This document shows positions 1-4,820 of a stretch of 5,339 nt of DNA, piece after piece. The notes beneath the pieces are model-generated. The model was not told the DNA's origin, searched no databases, and was given only the letters and a program-made list of their open reading frames with translations. The translations under genes were made by a program, and so were the position numbers. The DNA lies in assembly GCA_019247395.1 (NCBI GenBank), contig JAFAOZ010000187.1, positions 1 to 5,339 of the forward strand, in the 5' to 3' direction. The number at the start of each line of letters is the position of its first letter. Position 1 is the stretch's first letter. The stretch is from Vulcanimicrobiota bacterium (GTDB taxonomy: Bacteria > Vulcanimicrobiota > Vulcanimicrobiia > Vulcanimicrobiales > Vulcanimicrobiaceae).

Positions 1-228
1 GCTGCATTGGTTGACGTTCTGCGCCGTGCAGGGCACGATCGGCTTTTGGTGACGACGTCGAACGACAATCTCGCGGCGCTGCGGTTCTATCAGCGGCGCG
101 GATTTCGATTGCATGCGATTCGATGCGGCGCGGTTGACGAAGCACGAGTGCGCAAACCAACGATTCCGCTCGTTGGATTTAACGACATCCAACTCCACGA
201 CGAAATTGATTTGCTCCTGACGTTTTAG
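1..228 (+). CDS. GNAT-family N-acetyltransferase, C-terminal part (5' end outside window)
   Basis: This is the last 75 residues of a protein whose start lies before the window; the frame is open from base 1 and stops at TAG 226-228. GNAT enzymes transfer an acetyl group from acetyl-CoA to an amine of a small molecule or protein. The segment N-D-N-L-A-A-L-R-F-Y-Q-R-R-G-F is the typical GNAT motif B, in which Asn and Tyr lie near the CoA and catalytic site. It follows a strand (RLLVTTS) that fits the end of motif A. The tail (KPTIPLVGFNDIQLHDEIDL) resembles a common GNAT subgroup that ends with a 'KP-IP-G--GI-L-DEI' pattern. The acetyl-CoA binding loop and the substrate-defining N-terminal half are outside the window, so the substrate cannot be named. 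TTG at 7 is an internal leucine codon, not a start. Confidence 0.85.
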   Translation, partial: AALVDVLRRAGHDRLLVTTSNDNLAALRFYQRRGFRLHAIRCGAVDEARVRKPTIPLVGFNDIQLHDEIDLLLTF

Positions 229-230
229 AA

Positions 231-246
231 TGCCATGCATATGGCA
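231..246 (+). other. Short perfect inverted repeat after the acetyltransferase gene
   Basis: TGCCAT (231-236) and ATGGCA (241-246) form a 6-bp stem with a 4-base loop, two bases after the acetyltransferase stop codon. There is no run of T behind it, so it is not a convincing intrinsic terminator, though it could protect a 3' end. The rest of the gap up to the tRNA (247-416) holds only weak inverted repeats, for example ACCTT/AAGGT around 352-370 and CAAC/GTTG around 390-402. I see no convincing gene or promoter in it. Confidence 0.3.
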
Positions 247-416
247 CACTCGCACGCCGGGCGCTCAATCGCGGGCGAGGAAGAGCTCATCGCCTCGGAG
301 GACGCGAGAATCCCGTGAAGGTTCAGACAGCCGGCGGGCATGTTCGCCGAAACCTTTCTACTCAGAAGGTGTTTGAGCCGCCGTCTAGGCAACTCCAGTT
401 GTTAGCAGATTATGAC

Positions 417-507
417 GCCGACGTAGCCAAGTGGTCTACGGCACCTGACTTGTAATCAGGCTTTCCAGCAATGGGAATCGTGGGTTCGAATCCCACCGTC
501 GGCTCCA
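417..507 (+). tRNA. tRNA with UGU anticodon (Thr) and long class II-type variable arm
   Basis: The full cloverleaf can be drawn. The acceptor stem GCCGACG (417-423) pairs with CGTCGGC (497-503), all 7 bp. The D stem GCC/GGC is 426-428 with 440-442, and the D loop has A14, G15, G18-G19 and A21. The anticodon stem CCTGA/TCAGG is 444-448 with 456-460, with a 7-base loop CTTGTAA and anticodon TGT at 451-453. The T arm GTGGG-TTCGAAT-CCCAC is 480-496. The discriminator is T504 and CCA is encoded at 505-507. The anticodon reads the threonine codon ACA. G1-C72, C2-G71 and G35-U36 match known bacterial ThrRS identity elements. The variable region (461-479) is 19 bases with its own stem TTCC/GGAA (463-466 with 474-477), and the D loop has the 20a/20b bases usual in tRNA-Ser and tRNA-Tyr. 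Bacterial tRNA-Thr normally has a short variable loop, so the body is that of a class II tRNA. Shifting the frame to read GUA (Tyr) breaks the anticodon stem, so Thr is the straightforward reading. Confidence 0.9.
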
Positions 508-524
508 TTTAACTTTTGATATTC

Positions 525-851
525 ATGCAAGAAGTAAAACCGAAATGGCTGCGCTCAGGGCTCGTGTTAGTCTGCGAGCGTTGCTTCAAAGAACGAATCC
601 CCGAAGAAGATCCAGACGTCGCCGAGCGGATCGGCGACTTTCATTTGCGCAATTGGCTCAAGGAGCGCCTCAAGGCTGAAGGCCGGTGGGGACCGATTCG
701 CGCGATTAGCACGAGCTGCATGGACGTGTGCGCGCGCGGTCGCGTAACGGTCTGCATTGAGCCGCAGAACGGCGAGCCGATCGTAATCGTGGTCGATCCG
801 CTTGAAGAACGTGAAACGCTCTACGAGCGAGTCGTTAAGGAGCTAGGCTAA
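525..851 (+). CDS. Small (2Fe-2S) ferredoxin-like, thioredoxin-fold protein
   Basis: This 108-residue protein starts at ATG 525. A TTG at 516 would add three residues but is less likely. It has a CxxC near the N-terminus (C17, C20, in LVCERC) and, after a helical charged stretch, CMDVC (C65, C69) followed by ARGRVTVC (C77). The spacing of about 45 residues between the pairs and the 'C-x3-C-xRG-V-V' end match thioredoxin-like (2Fe-2S) ferredoxins and the related DUF1636-type metal-binding proteins. In these families four cysteines hold an iron-sulfur cluster for electron transfer, in the cytoplasm. The first pair as CxxC is tighter than in classical members, and C77 is an extra cysteine. The redox partner is unknown. 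The gene begins 17 bases after the tRNA CCA, no Shine-Dalgarno is visible, and co-transcription with the tRNA is likely. Its 3' end overlaps the convergent kelch gene. Confidence 0.72.
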   Translation: MQEVKPKWLRSGLVLVCERCFKERIPEEDPDVAERIGDFHLRNWLKERLKAEGRWGPIRAISTSCMDVCARGRVTVCIEPQNGEPIVIVVDPLEERETLYERVVKELG

Positions 852-1755
852 AGATCAAGAGCGTACGGCTCTGTTGGCTTCCGCCGGGAACCGGCGCGCC
901 GGCCGGAACGTACAGCTTGTCGCCAACGACCGAAGCGCCGGTGCCATGTCGGCCTTCCGGCAGCGCGGCGTAGTTGGTCCAGCGATTCGCAGCGGGATCG
1001 TAGCCTTCGTTCGTGGTGAACGCTGCAGCCATGCCGCGGGCTTCGCCACCGATTGCAAAGATCGTATCGTGATACACGGCAACCGCCATGCCGCTGCGCG
1101 CCGTCGGCAATGGTGCGCCGGCACTCCACGCGTTAGTGCGCGGATCGTAAACGTCCACCTCGGCGACGTTGTGCGCCGGCGTGTCGATGCGGCCGCCGAT
1201 CGCGTAAAGCTTACCGTCGAATGCAGCGAGCCCCATATGATCGCGCCCGACCGGTAACGGCGCGCGCTGGCTATAACGATTCGCAGCAGGATCGTAGACG
1301 AGATGCGTTCGGACGCTGTGCGCATCGCGGCCGCCGGCGAGGTGGATTTCGTTGCCGAGCACGGCGGCCGAGATCGCGCCCAACGCTCGCGGCAACGGTG
1401 CAATCGGCGTCCAGGAATCATTAGCCGGGTCGTACACGTTGGCGTCGGCGACCGCTGCGTCGTTTTGCTCGCTGAAACCGCCGAAAACATATAACTTACC
1501 GCCATAAGCGACGGCGGCGACGTGATTGAGCCCGCGGGGCAGCGACGCAACGGCGCGCCACGTGCGCGTCGGAGGCTCGTAGAACTCCACCAGCGCCTGA
1601 TCGACGTTCCCATCGGCGTAGCCGCCGATGACGTAAACGTCACCGGCCAGCGTGGCCACCGCCACTTCGCTGCGCGCAACGGGCAGCGAAGGTCCGGTGC
1701 TCCAACTCCCCGACAGCAGATCTGCCGCGATCAGTACGGCGGCTAACCTAATCAT
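835..1755 (-). CDS. Kelch-repeat beta-propeller protein, probably exported
   Basis: This 306-residue protein consists almost entirely of kelch repeats. Each blade has a 'YDP-(T/A)N-W' turn, a 'PLP-AR' loop and a hydrophobic strand ending in a Gly-Gly pair. The pairs are at residues 44-45, 92-93, 141-142, 187-188 and 236-237, and a degenerate sixth (PAG/GG) is near 285-292. Conserved aromatic positions fall at W18, W66, W115, Y161, W210 and W259. This gives six blades, with the last strand (about 297-305) free to close the ring with the first. The N-terminus (MIRLAAVLIAADLLSG) is a short hydrophobic stretch that looks like a signal peptide cleaved near residue 15-17, so the protein is likely outside the cytoplasm. 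Kelch propellers usually bind ligands or proteins, and no catalytic residues can be assigned. ATG 1755 is the only start, because an in-frame TGA lies upstream, and it has a good ribosome binding site. It follows the sigma factor gene by 55 bp. Confidence 0.85.
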   Translation of the reverse strand: MIRLAAVLIAADLLSGSWSTGPSLPVARSEVAVATLAGDVYVIGGYADGNVDQALVEFYEPPTRTWRAVASLPRGLNHVAAVAYGGKLYVFGGFSEQNDAAVADANVYDPANDSWTPIAPLPRALGAISAAVLGNEIHLAGGRDAHSVRTHLVYDPAANRYSQRAPLPVGRDHMGLAAFDGKLYAIGGRIDTPAHNVAEVDVYDPRTNAWSAGAPLPTARSGMAVAVYHDTIFAIGGEARGMAAAFTTNEGYDPAANRWTNYAALPEGRHGTGASVVGDKLYVPAGAPVPGGSQQSRTLLIFSLAP

Positions 1756-1762
1756 CGTGCCG

Positions 1763-1768
1763 TCCTTC
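1763..1768 (-). promoter_or_regulatory. Ribosome binding site of the kelch gene, formed by a repeat end
   Basis: Read on the minus strand this is GAAGGA, 7 bases before ATG 1755, which is ideal Shine-Dalgarno spacing. Five of its six bases belong to the terminal CCTTCGA end of the REP-like element at 1764-1803, so the repeat itself appears to supply the translation signal. Confidence 0.6.
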
Positions 1769-1803
1769 GAGACGCGCGCCGCGCGCGCTCCTCAGGATGA
1801 CAC
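1764..1803. repeat. REP-like palindromic element, copy 1
   Basis: This copy lies between the sigma factor stop and the kelch start. It begins CCTTCGA, has a central hairpin GCGCGC (1774-1779), loop CGC, GCGCGC (1783-1788), and ends CTCAGGATGACAC (1791-1803). An additional GAG/CTC pairing (1769-1771 with 1791-1793) can extend the stem across a small internal loop. A second copy with the same ends and loop size is at 3325-3367. Intergenic position, small size and palindromic core fit the REP class of dispersed elements. The hairpin could also act on mRNA 3' ends of the sigma factor gene. Confidence 0.7.
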
Positions 1804-1810
1804 ATGGCGA

Positions 1811-2458
1811 TTATTGAAACTCGAACTCGGCGAGATTCTTTTCGATCTTTCGCTTGACGCGCTGTAGCGCGTTGTCGATGGATTTCACGTGGCGGCCGAG
1901 ATCGCGTGCCATCTCCTGGTAACTCTTGCCCTCGAGATACGATTCGAGCACCTGCGACTCCAGCTCCGAGAGATTTTGCCGAATGCGCTGCCGGATGTCG
2001 TCGGAGACTTCCTGCGTGACCACGAGCTCTTCGGGATCGGAAGTCTTTTGCGACGCCATGACGTCGAGCAGCGTGCGTTCGCTGTCCTCGTCGTAGATCG
2101 GCTTGTTGAGCGAGATGTATTGGTTGAGCGGGATGTGCTTCTGCCGCGTCGCCGTTTTGATTGCCGTGATGATCTGTCGCGTGATGCAGAGCTCGGCAAA
2201 AGCTCGAAAGCTCGAAAGCTTGTCGGCCTTGAAATCGCGGACGGCCTTGTAGAGGCCGATCATTCCTTCTTGGATGATATCTTCGCGATCCGCTCCGATA
2301 AGAAAGTAGCTCTTCGCCTTAATACGGACGAAGTTCTTATATTTATTAAGGAGGTACTCCATCGCGAGGTTGTCACCGGTCTTCGCAATGGCGACGAGAT
2401 CCTCGTCAACCCTCTGTTGGTACTCCACGCCATCCGATGCGGGATGGGTCATTGCCAT
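1811..2458 (-). CDS. sigH: RNA polymerase sigma factor, SigH (sigma-30/Spo0H) type
   Basis: This 215-residue sigma-70 family factor has regions 2 and 4 only and replaces the housekeeping sigma on RNA polymerase. Region 2 spans about residues 19-110: FLIGADREDIIQEGMIGLYK (52-71) is the core-binding 2.2 part, and FRAFAELCITRQIITAIK (84-101) is the -10 recognition helix. Region 4 is about 155-208, with a helix-turn-helix around SYQEMARDLGRHVKSIDNAL (179-198). From memory, the 52-132 segment is nearly word-for-word that of Bacillus SigH, including TRQKHIPLN and KPI-DE-S-RTLLDV. In Bacillota SigH drives the transition-state and early sporulation programme. Whether this host sporulates cannot be told, so the function here may differ. 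The gene order cysE-cysS-rlmB-sigH supports orthology. ATG 2458 is chosen as the first in-frame ATG, with M3 (2452) as an alternative. The nearest Shine-Dalgarno-like GAGG is 13 bases away, which is poor. Confidence 0.92.
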   Translation of the reverse strand: MAMTHPASDGVEYQQRVDEDLVAIAKTGDNLAMEYLLNKYKNFVRIKAKSYFLIGADREDIIQEGMIGLYKAVRDFKADKLSSFRAFAELCITRQIITAIKTATRQKHIPLNQYISLNKPIYDEDSERTLLDVMASQKTSDPEELVVTQEVSDDIRQRIRQNLSELESQVLESYLEGKSYQEMARDLGRHVKSIDNALQRVKRKIEKNLAEFEFQ

Positions 2459-2472
2459 AATTTTCTATCTGC

Positions 2473-2488
2473 CTCGTGGTAAGACGAG
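2473..2488 (-). promoter_or_regulatory. Hairpin over the weak ribosome binding site of sigH
   Basis: On the minus-strand RNA, CTCGT (2488-2484) can pair with ACGAG (2477-2473) around a 6-base loop. The 3' arm contains GAG of the only Shine-Dalgarno-like sequence (GAGG, 2475-2472) before sigH. It could dampen translation, but the stem is only 5 bp, so this is tentative. Confidence 0.3.
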
Positions 2489-2500
2489 CCGCATGCGCAG

Positions 2501-2522
2501 GCCGCAGCCCGTCGGGCGCGGC
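2501..2522 (-). promoter_or_regulatory. GC-rich stem-loop in the sigH leader
   Basis: On the minus-strand RNA, GCCGC (2522-2518) pairs with GCGGC (2505-2501), and GCCC pairs with GGGC inside. This gives 9 bp with one bulged U and a GAC loop. It lies just downstream of the predicted sigH transcription start. It has no U tract, so a leader structure is more likely than an intrinsic terminator. Confidence 0.4.
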
Positions 2523-2536
2523 ACGTCGAGGCTTAG

Positions 2537-2565
2537 TATATAAGAGGTGACCCCTCCCCCGTCAA
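2537..2565 (-). promoter_or_regulatory. Vegetative-type promoter for sigH overlapping the rlmB stop
   Basis: On the minus strand, TTGACG (2565-2560) is a near-perfect -35 box. It is followed by exactly 17 bases and then TATATA (2542-2537) as the -10 box; TATACT two bases further is an alternative. The -35 box covers the rlmB stop codon (TGA, 2564-2562). The predicted transcript would start near 2530, leaving a leader of about 70 bases before the sigma factor ATG. The AT-rich -10 stands out in GC-rich surroundings. Regulation by a factor other than the housekeeping sigma is not indicated. Confidence 0.65.
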
Positions 2566-3359
2566 GGACGAAGCGAGCGTTCTTGCTGTCTTAAGGCCTC
2601 ATAAATCAAAATAGCGGCGGCAACCGAGGCATTAAGCGAGGCAACCCTCCCTCGCATTGGCAACTTGATCAAGTAATCGCATTCCCGCTTGAGCAGCGCC
2701 GAGAGTCCCGCGCCCTCGGCCCCGATCACCAACACCAGGTCGCGATCGAGGTCGGCCTTTGCGAAGTCCACGGCGTTCGCACCCGGGTCCGCACCGACCG
2801 CCCACAGTCCGGCTTTCTTCATAACGCGCAACGCATCGGCGAGATTCGATACGCGCGCGATCGGAAGATGCGCTGCGGCGCCGGCGGCGGCTTTGCGGAC
2901 GGTCGCATTGACGCCGGCCGAACGCCGCTCGGGCAGCACGATGCCGTCTGCTCCGGCCGCCTCGGCCGTTCGAATAACGGCGCCGACATTATGCGGATCG
3001 GTAAGGTGATCGAGCATGACGATCATCCGCGGCGACTCGTCACGGCGTTTGCGCGCGAGCAGATCGTGCAGCGACGCGTACGGAAACGGCGTCCCGACCG
3101 CAACGATGCCTTGATGCGCTTTGAACGGAATGCGTTCGAAAAAAGCCCGCTTCTCAAAGCGCACGGCGATGTTGCGTTCCTTGGCTTGTGCCAGCAGCGC
3201 ACGCAGACGTGCGTCCTTCGAGCGATCCGCCGCCACGTGCAACACGCGCAGTTTTTCACCCGCCTCGAGCGCCTCACCCACGGCATGAATGCCGTAAATC
3301 AGATTATCGAAGTCGACCCTTCGCCCTTCGACTCCACGCGCTGCGCGCGTTCCGCTCAG
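2562..3359 (-). CDS. rlmB: 23S rRNA (guanosine-2'-O-)methyltransferase RlmB, TrmH/SpoU family; start uncertain
   Basis: RlmB uses S-adenosylmethionine to methylate the ribose of a conserved guanosine in the 23S rRNA peptidyl-transferase region (G2251 in E. coli). Numbering from the start given (265 residues), YGIHAVGEAL (22-31) begins the L30e-like RNA-binding domain and AHQGIVA (81-87) closes it. The knotted SPOUT domain has all three motifs: LDHLTDPHNVGAVIRTAEA (116-134, with N124 and R130), LVIGAEGAGLS (210-220, E215) and IKLPMRGRVASLNASVAAAI (231-250, N243 and S245). Family members usually begin a few residues before YGIHAV, but no ATG, GTG or TTG is found there. I chose CTG 3359 because AAGGGAG lies exactly 7 bases before it. 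The nearest canonical in-frame start, ATG 3443, has no ribosome site and overlaps cysS by 71 bp. GTG 3281 would remove the conserved YGIHAV. Function is firm; the start is an inference. Confidence 0.88.
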   Translation of the reverse strand: MSGTRAARGVEGRRVDFDNLIYGIHAVGEALEAGEKLRVLHVAADRSKDARLRALLAQAKERNIAVRFEKRAFFERIPFKAHQGIVAVGTPFPYASLHDLLARKRRDESPRMIVMLDHLTDPHNVGAVIRTAEAAGADGIVLPERRSAGVNATVRKAAAGAAAHLPIARVSNLADALRVMKKAGLWAVGADPGANAVDFAKADLDRDLVLVIGAEGAGLSALLKRECDYLIKLPMRGRVASLNASVAAAILIYEALRQQERSLRP

Positions 3360-3367
3360 GATGACAC
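3325..3367. repeat. REP-like palindromic element, copy 2, at the 5' end of rlmB
   Basis: This copy has the same ends as copy 1 (CCTTCGA at 3325-3331, GCTCAGGATGACAC at 3354-3367) and a matching core hairpin ACGCGC (3336-3341), loop TGC, GCGCGT (3345-3350). The outermost stem pair is A-T here and G-C in copy 1, a compensated change that supports a real structure. It fills almost the whole spacer between the cysS stop and the RlmB domain. On its left a 7-base unit CCCTTCG is tandemly doubled (3317-3323, 3324-3330), and CCCTTC recurs at 3369-3374 on its right. Confidence 0.7.
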
Positions 3368-3373
3368 TCCCTT
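3367..3373 (-). promoter_or_regulatory. Strong Shine-Dalgarno before the proposed CTG start of rlmB
   Basis: On the minus strand this reads AAGGGAG, overlapping the cysS stop codon (TGA 3375-3373) and lying 7 bases before CTG 3359. The overlap with the stop suggests translational coupling between cysS and rlmB. It is the main argument for the non-canonical start. Confidence 0.5.
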
Positions 3374-4806
3374 CACGACGACACCGTCCACGACGTGCCT
3401 TCCTTGGAATCTTTGAGCTCGACTCCGCAGCGTTGAAGTACATCGCGCAGCTTATCGGATGTTGCCCAATTCTTTGCACGGCGCGCTTCTTCGCGCAGGG
3501 CAATGATCGTATCGATCGCGCCTTCGGCGGTCGGCGGCATGGTGCCGACTTCAATCTCCATCGCCCGCAACTCATCGGAAATCCGCGACACAAAGTCGGC
3601 AGCGAGTTCGACTGCCGGCTCTTCGAGCCACGAATCGTTCGGCGGAACGCCGAGAATGCCGAGCCAATACGCCAACTCTTCGCGACTCGGCGTCGAGTTG
3701 TTGACGACGTCGTACAGTACGGCCAGCGCCGCGGCCGTATTCATATCGTCGTCGAGCGCCGCTTCCATGCGGCGGTCCAGCTCGGGCGCCGGGATCGCCT
3801 CGCCGTCGGTCGCCGGCGCAAGATTGCGATACGCCGCCTTGATACGCGCTAACCCGATTGCGGCGGCGCCGATCGAGTCTTCGGTAAAGTTCATGACCTT
3901 GCGGTAACCGGTCTGCAGAAAGAGCCACCGAATGGCCTGCGGATCGTGCCGTTCGAGCAGCTGCGACAACGGCTCGAAGTTCCCGAGCGATTTAGCCATC
4001 TTGCGGTTTTCGAAAAGCAGCAGCCCGCCGTGAACCCAAAAGTTTGCCATCGGCGGACGCGCCATCAGCGGCTCGCTTTGCGCGATCTCGTTTTCGTGGT
4101 GAGGAAAGATGAGATCGGCGCCGCCACCGTGGATGTCGAAGCCGTGTCCGTCCGGATCGAGCAGCGCGCGCGACATCGCCGAGCACTCGATGTGCCAGCC
4201 CGGGCGGCCATCCCCGTACGGCTCGAACGGCCAATGGGGCTCGCCCGGCTTCGCAAACTTCCACAGCGCAAAATCGAGCGGATCTTCCTTATGCTCGTCA
4301 ACTTCGATTCGCGCGCCGGACTCGAGCTCGTCAATATTGCGGTTTGCGAGCCTGCCGTAATTCGCGAACGCCGCGACACGGTAATAAATGCCGTCTTGCG
4401 TGACGTACGCGTGCTCGCCGGCGATCAGTTCGCGAATCATCGTTTGAATCGGCTCGATGAAGTGCGTGGCATACGGCTCGTGATCGTATTCCATCACGCC
4501 GAGCTTGCGCATTGAGGCTTTGAACTCGGCATAGTAGCCGTCTACAATGTCGTGATAGTATCCGCCGCTCGCTTTTGCGGCGTTGATACTGCGATCGTCA
4601 ATGTCGGTAACGTTCTGCACGTAATTCACGCGGTAGCCGCGATGCTTGAAATAGCGGCGCAGCACGTCGAAGAAGAGAAACGAGCGCGCATGGCCGAGAT
4701 GCGCCTGGGCCGACGGCGTCATCCCGCAGACGTAGATTCGAACTTCGCCCGACCGCAAAGGTTCAAAGGCCTCGACGCTGCGCGTGCGGCTATTGTAGAG
4801 CTTCAT
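3373..4806 (-). CDS. cysS: Cysteinyl-tRNA synthetase
   Basis: This 477-residue class I aminoacyl-tRNA synthetase joins cysteine to tRNA-Cys with ATP in the cytoplasm; the length is normal for the family. Visible are the zinc ligands C27 (YVCGMT), C208 (WHIECS), H236 and E240 (FPHHENE). Cysteine selectivity in this family comes from thiolate-zinc binding. The ATP motif HIGH appears as HLGH (36-39) and KMSKS as KMAKS (269-273). The C-terminal half (about 310-477) is the helical bundle and anticodon-binding part, including DDDMNTAAALAVL. The residues after C27 (GMTPSAQAHLGHAR) differ from the more usual GPTVYD---HIGHAR. All metal ligands are kept and the frame is intact, so the enzyme should be active. 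ATG 4806 is preceded by GGAG at 7 bases and lies 14 bp after the cysE stop, so both are surely co-transcribed. Confidence 0.97.
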   Translation of the reverse strand: MKLYNSRTRSVEAFEPLRSGEVRIYVCGMTPSAQAHLGHARSFLFFDVLRRYFKHRGYRVNYVQNVTDIDDRSINAAKASGGYYHDIVDGYYAEFKASMRKLGVMEYDHEPYATHFIEPIQTMIRELIAGEHAYVTQDGIYYRVAAFANYGRLANRNIDELESGARIEVDEHKEDPLDFALWKFAKPGEPHWPFEPYGDGRPGWHIECSAMSRALLDPDGHGFDIHGGGADLIFPHHENEIAQSEPLMARPPMANFWVHGGLLLFENRKMAKSLGNFEPLSQLLERHDPQAIRWLFLQTGYRKVMNFTEDSIGAAAIGLARIKAAYRNLAPATDGEAIPAPELDRRMEAALDDDMNTAAALAVLYDVVNNSTPSREELAYWLGILGVPPNDSWLEEPAVELAADFVSRISDELRAMEIEVGTMPPTAEGAIDTIIALREEARRAKNWATSDKLRDVLQRCGVELKDSKEGTSWTVSS

Positions 4807-4813
4807 TTTTTGA

Positions 4814-4817
4814 CTCC
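4814..4817 (-). promoter_or_regulatory. Ribosome binding site of cysS
   Basis: GGAG on the minus strand lies 7 bases before ATG 4806, inside the 14-bp gap between cysE and cysS. It confirms the cysS start. Confidence 0.6.
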
Positions 4818-4820
4818 GCC

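Noticed and set aside
231..246. Inverted repeat as an intrinsic terminator of the acetyltransferase gene.
   Set aside because: Only 6 bp, moderate GC and no T tract after it.
241..318. A 25-codon ORF (ATG 241 to TGA 318) between the acetyltransferase gene and the tRNA, with a GTG ORF following it into the tRNA.
   Set aside because: No ribosome site and no recognisable domain. The second ORF runs into the tRNA and ends in its anticodon region. Chance ORFs of this size are expected.
373..416. A possible promoter for the tRNA (TTGAGC at 373-378 and GATTAT at 408-413).
   Set aside because: The spacing is far too long, and the -10-like box is only three bases before the tRNA, which would place the transcription start inside it.
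444..460. Reading the anticodon as GUA, which would make the long-arm tRNA an ordinary tRNA-Tyr.
   Set aside because: Moving the loop by one base creates C-C and A-A mismatches in the anticodon stem, while the UGU reading gives five perfect pairs and U33/A37.
1889..2482. A 197-codon plus-strand ORF antisense to the sigma factor gene.
   Set aside because: It lies wholly opposite a strongly conserved gene, is Arg/Leu/Asp-rich without a domain, and fits third-position GC bias producing antisense shadows. The same holds for plus-strand ORFs at 2868-3416, 3361-3852, 3946-4515 and 4863-5333.
3359..3593. The longer reading frame of rlmB extending back to 3593.
   Set aside because: The extra N-terminus is read out of frame through the 3' end of cysS, is rich in Arg/Cys/Ser without a domain, and has no ribosome site at its starts.
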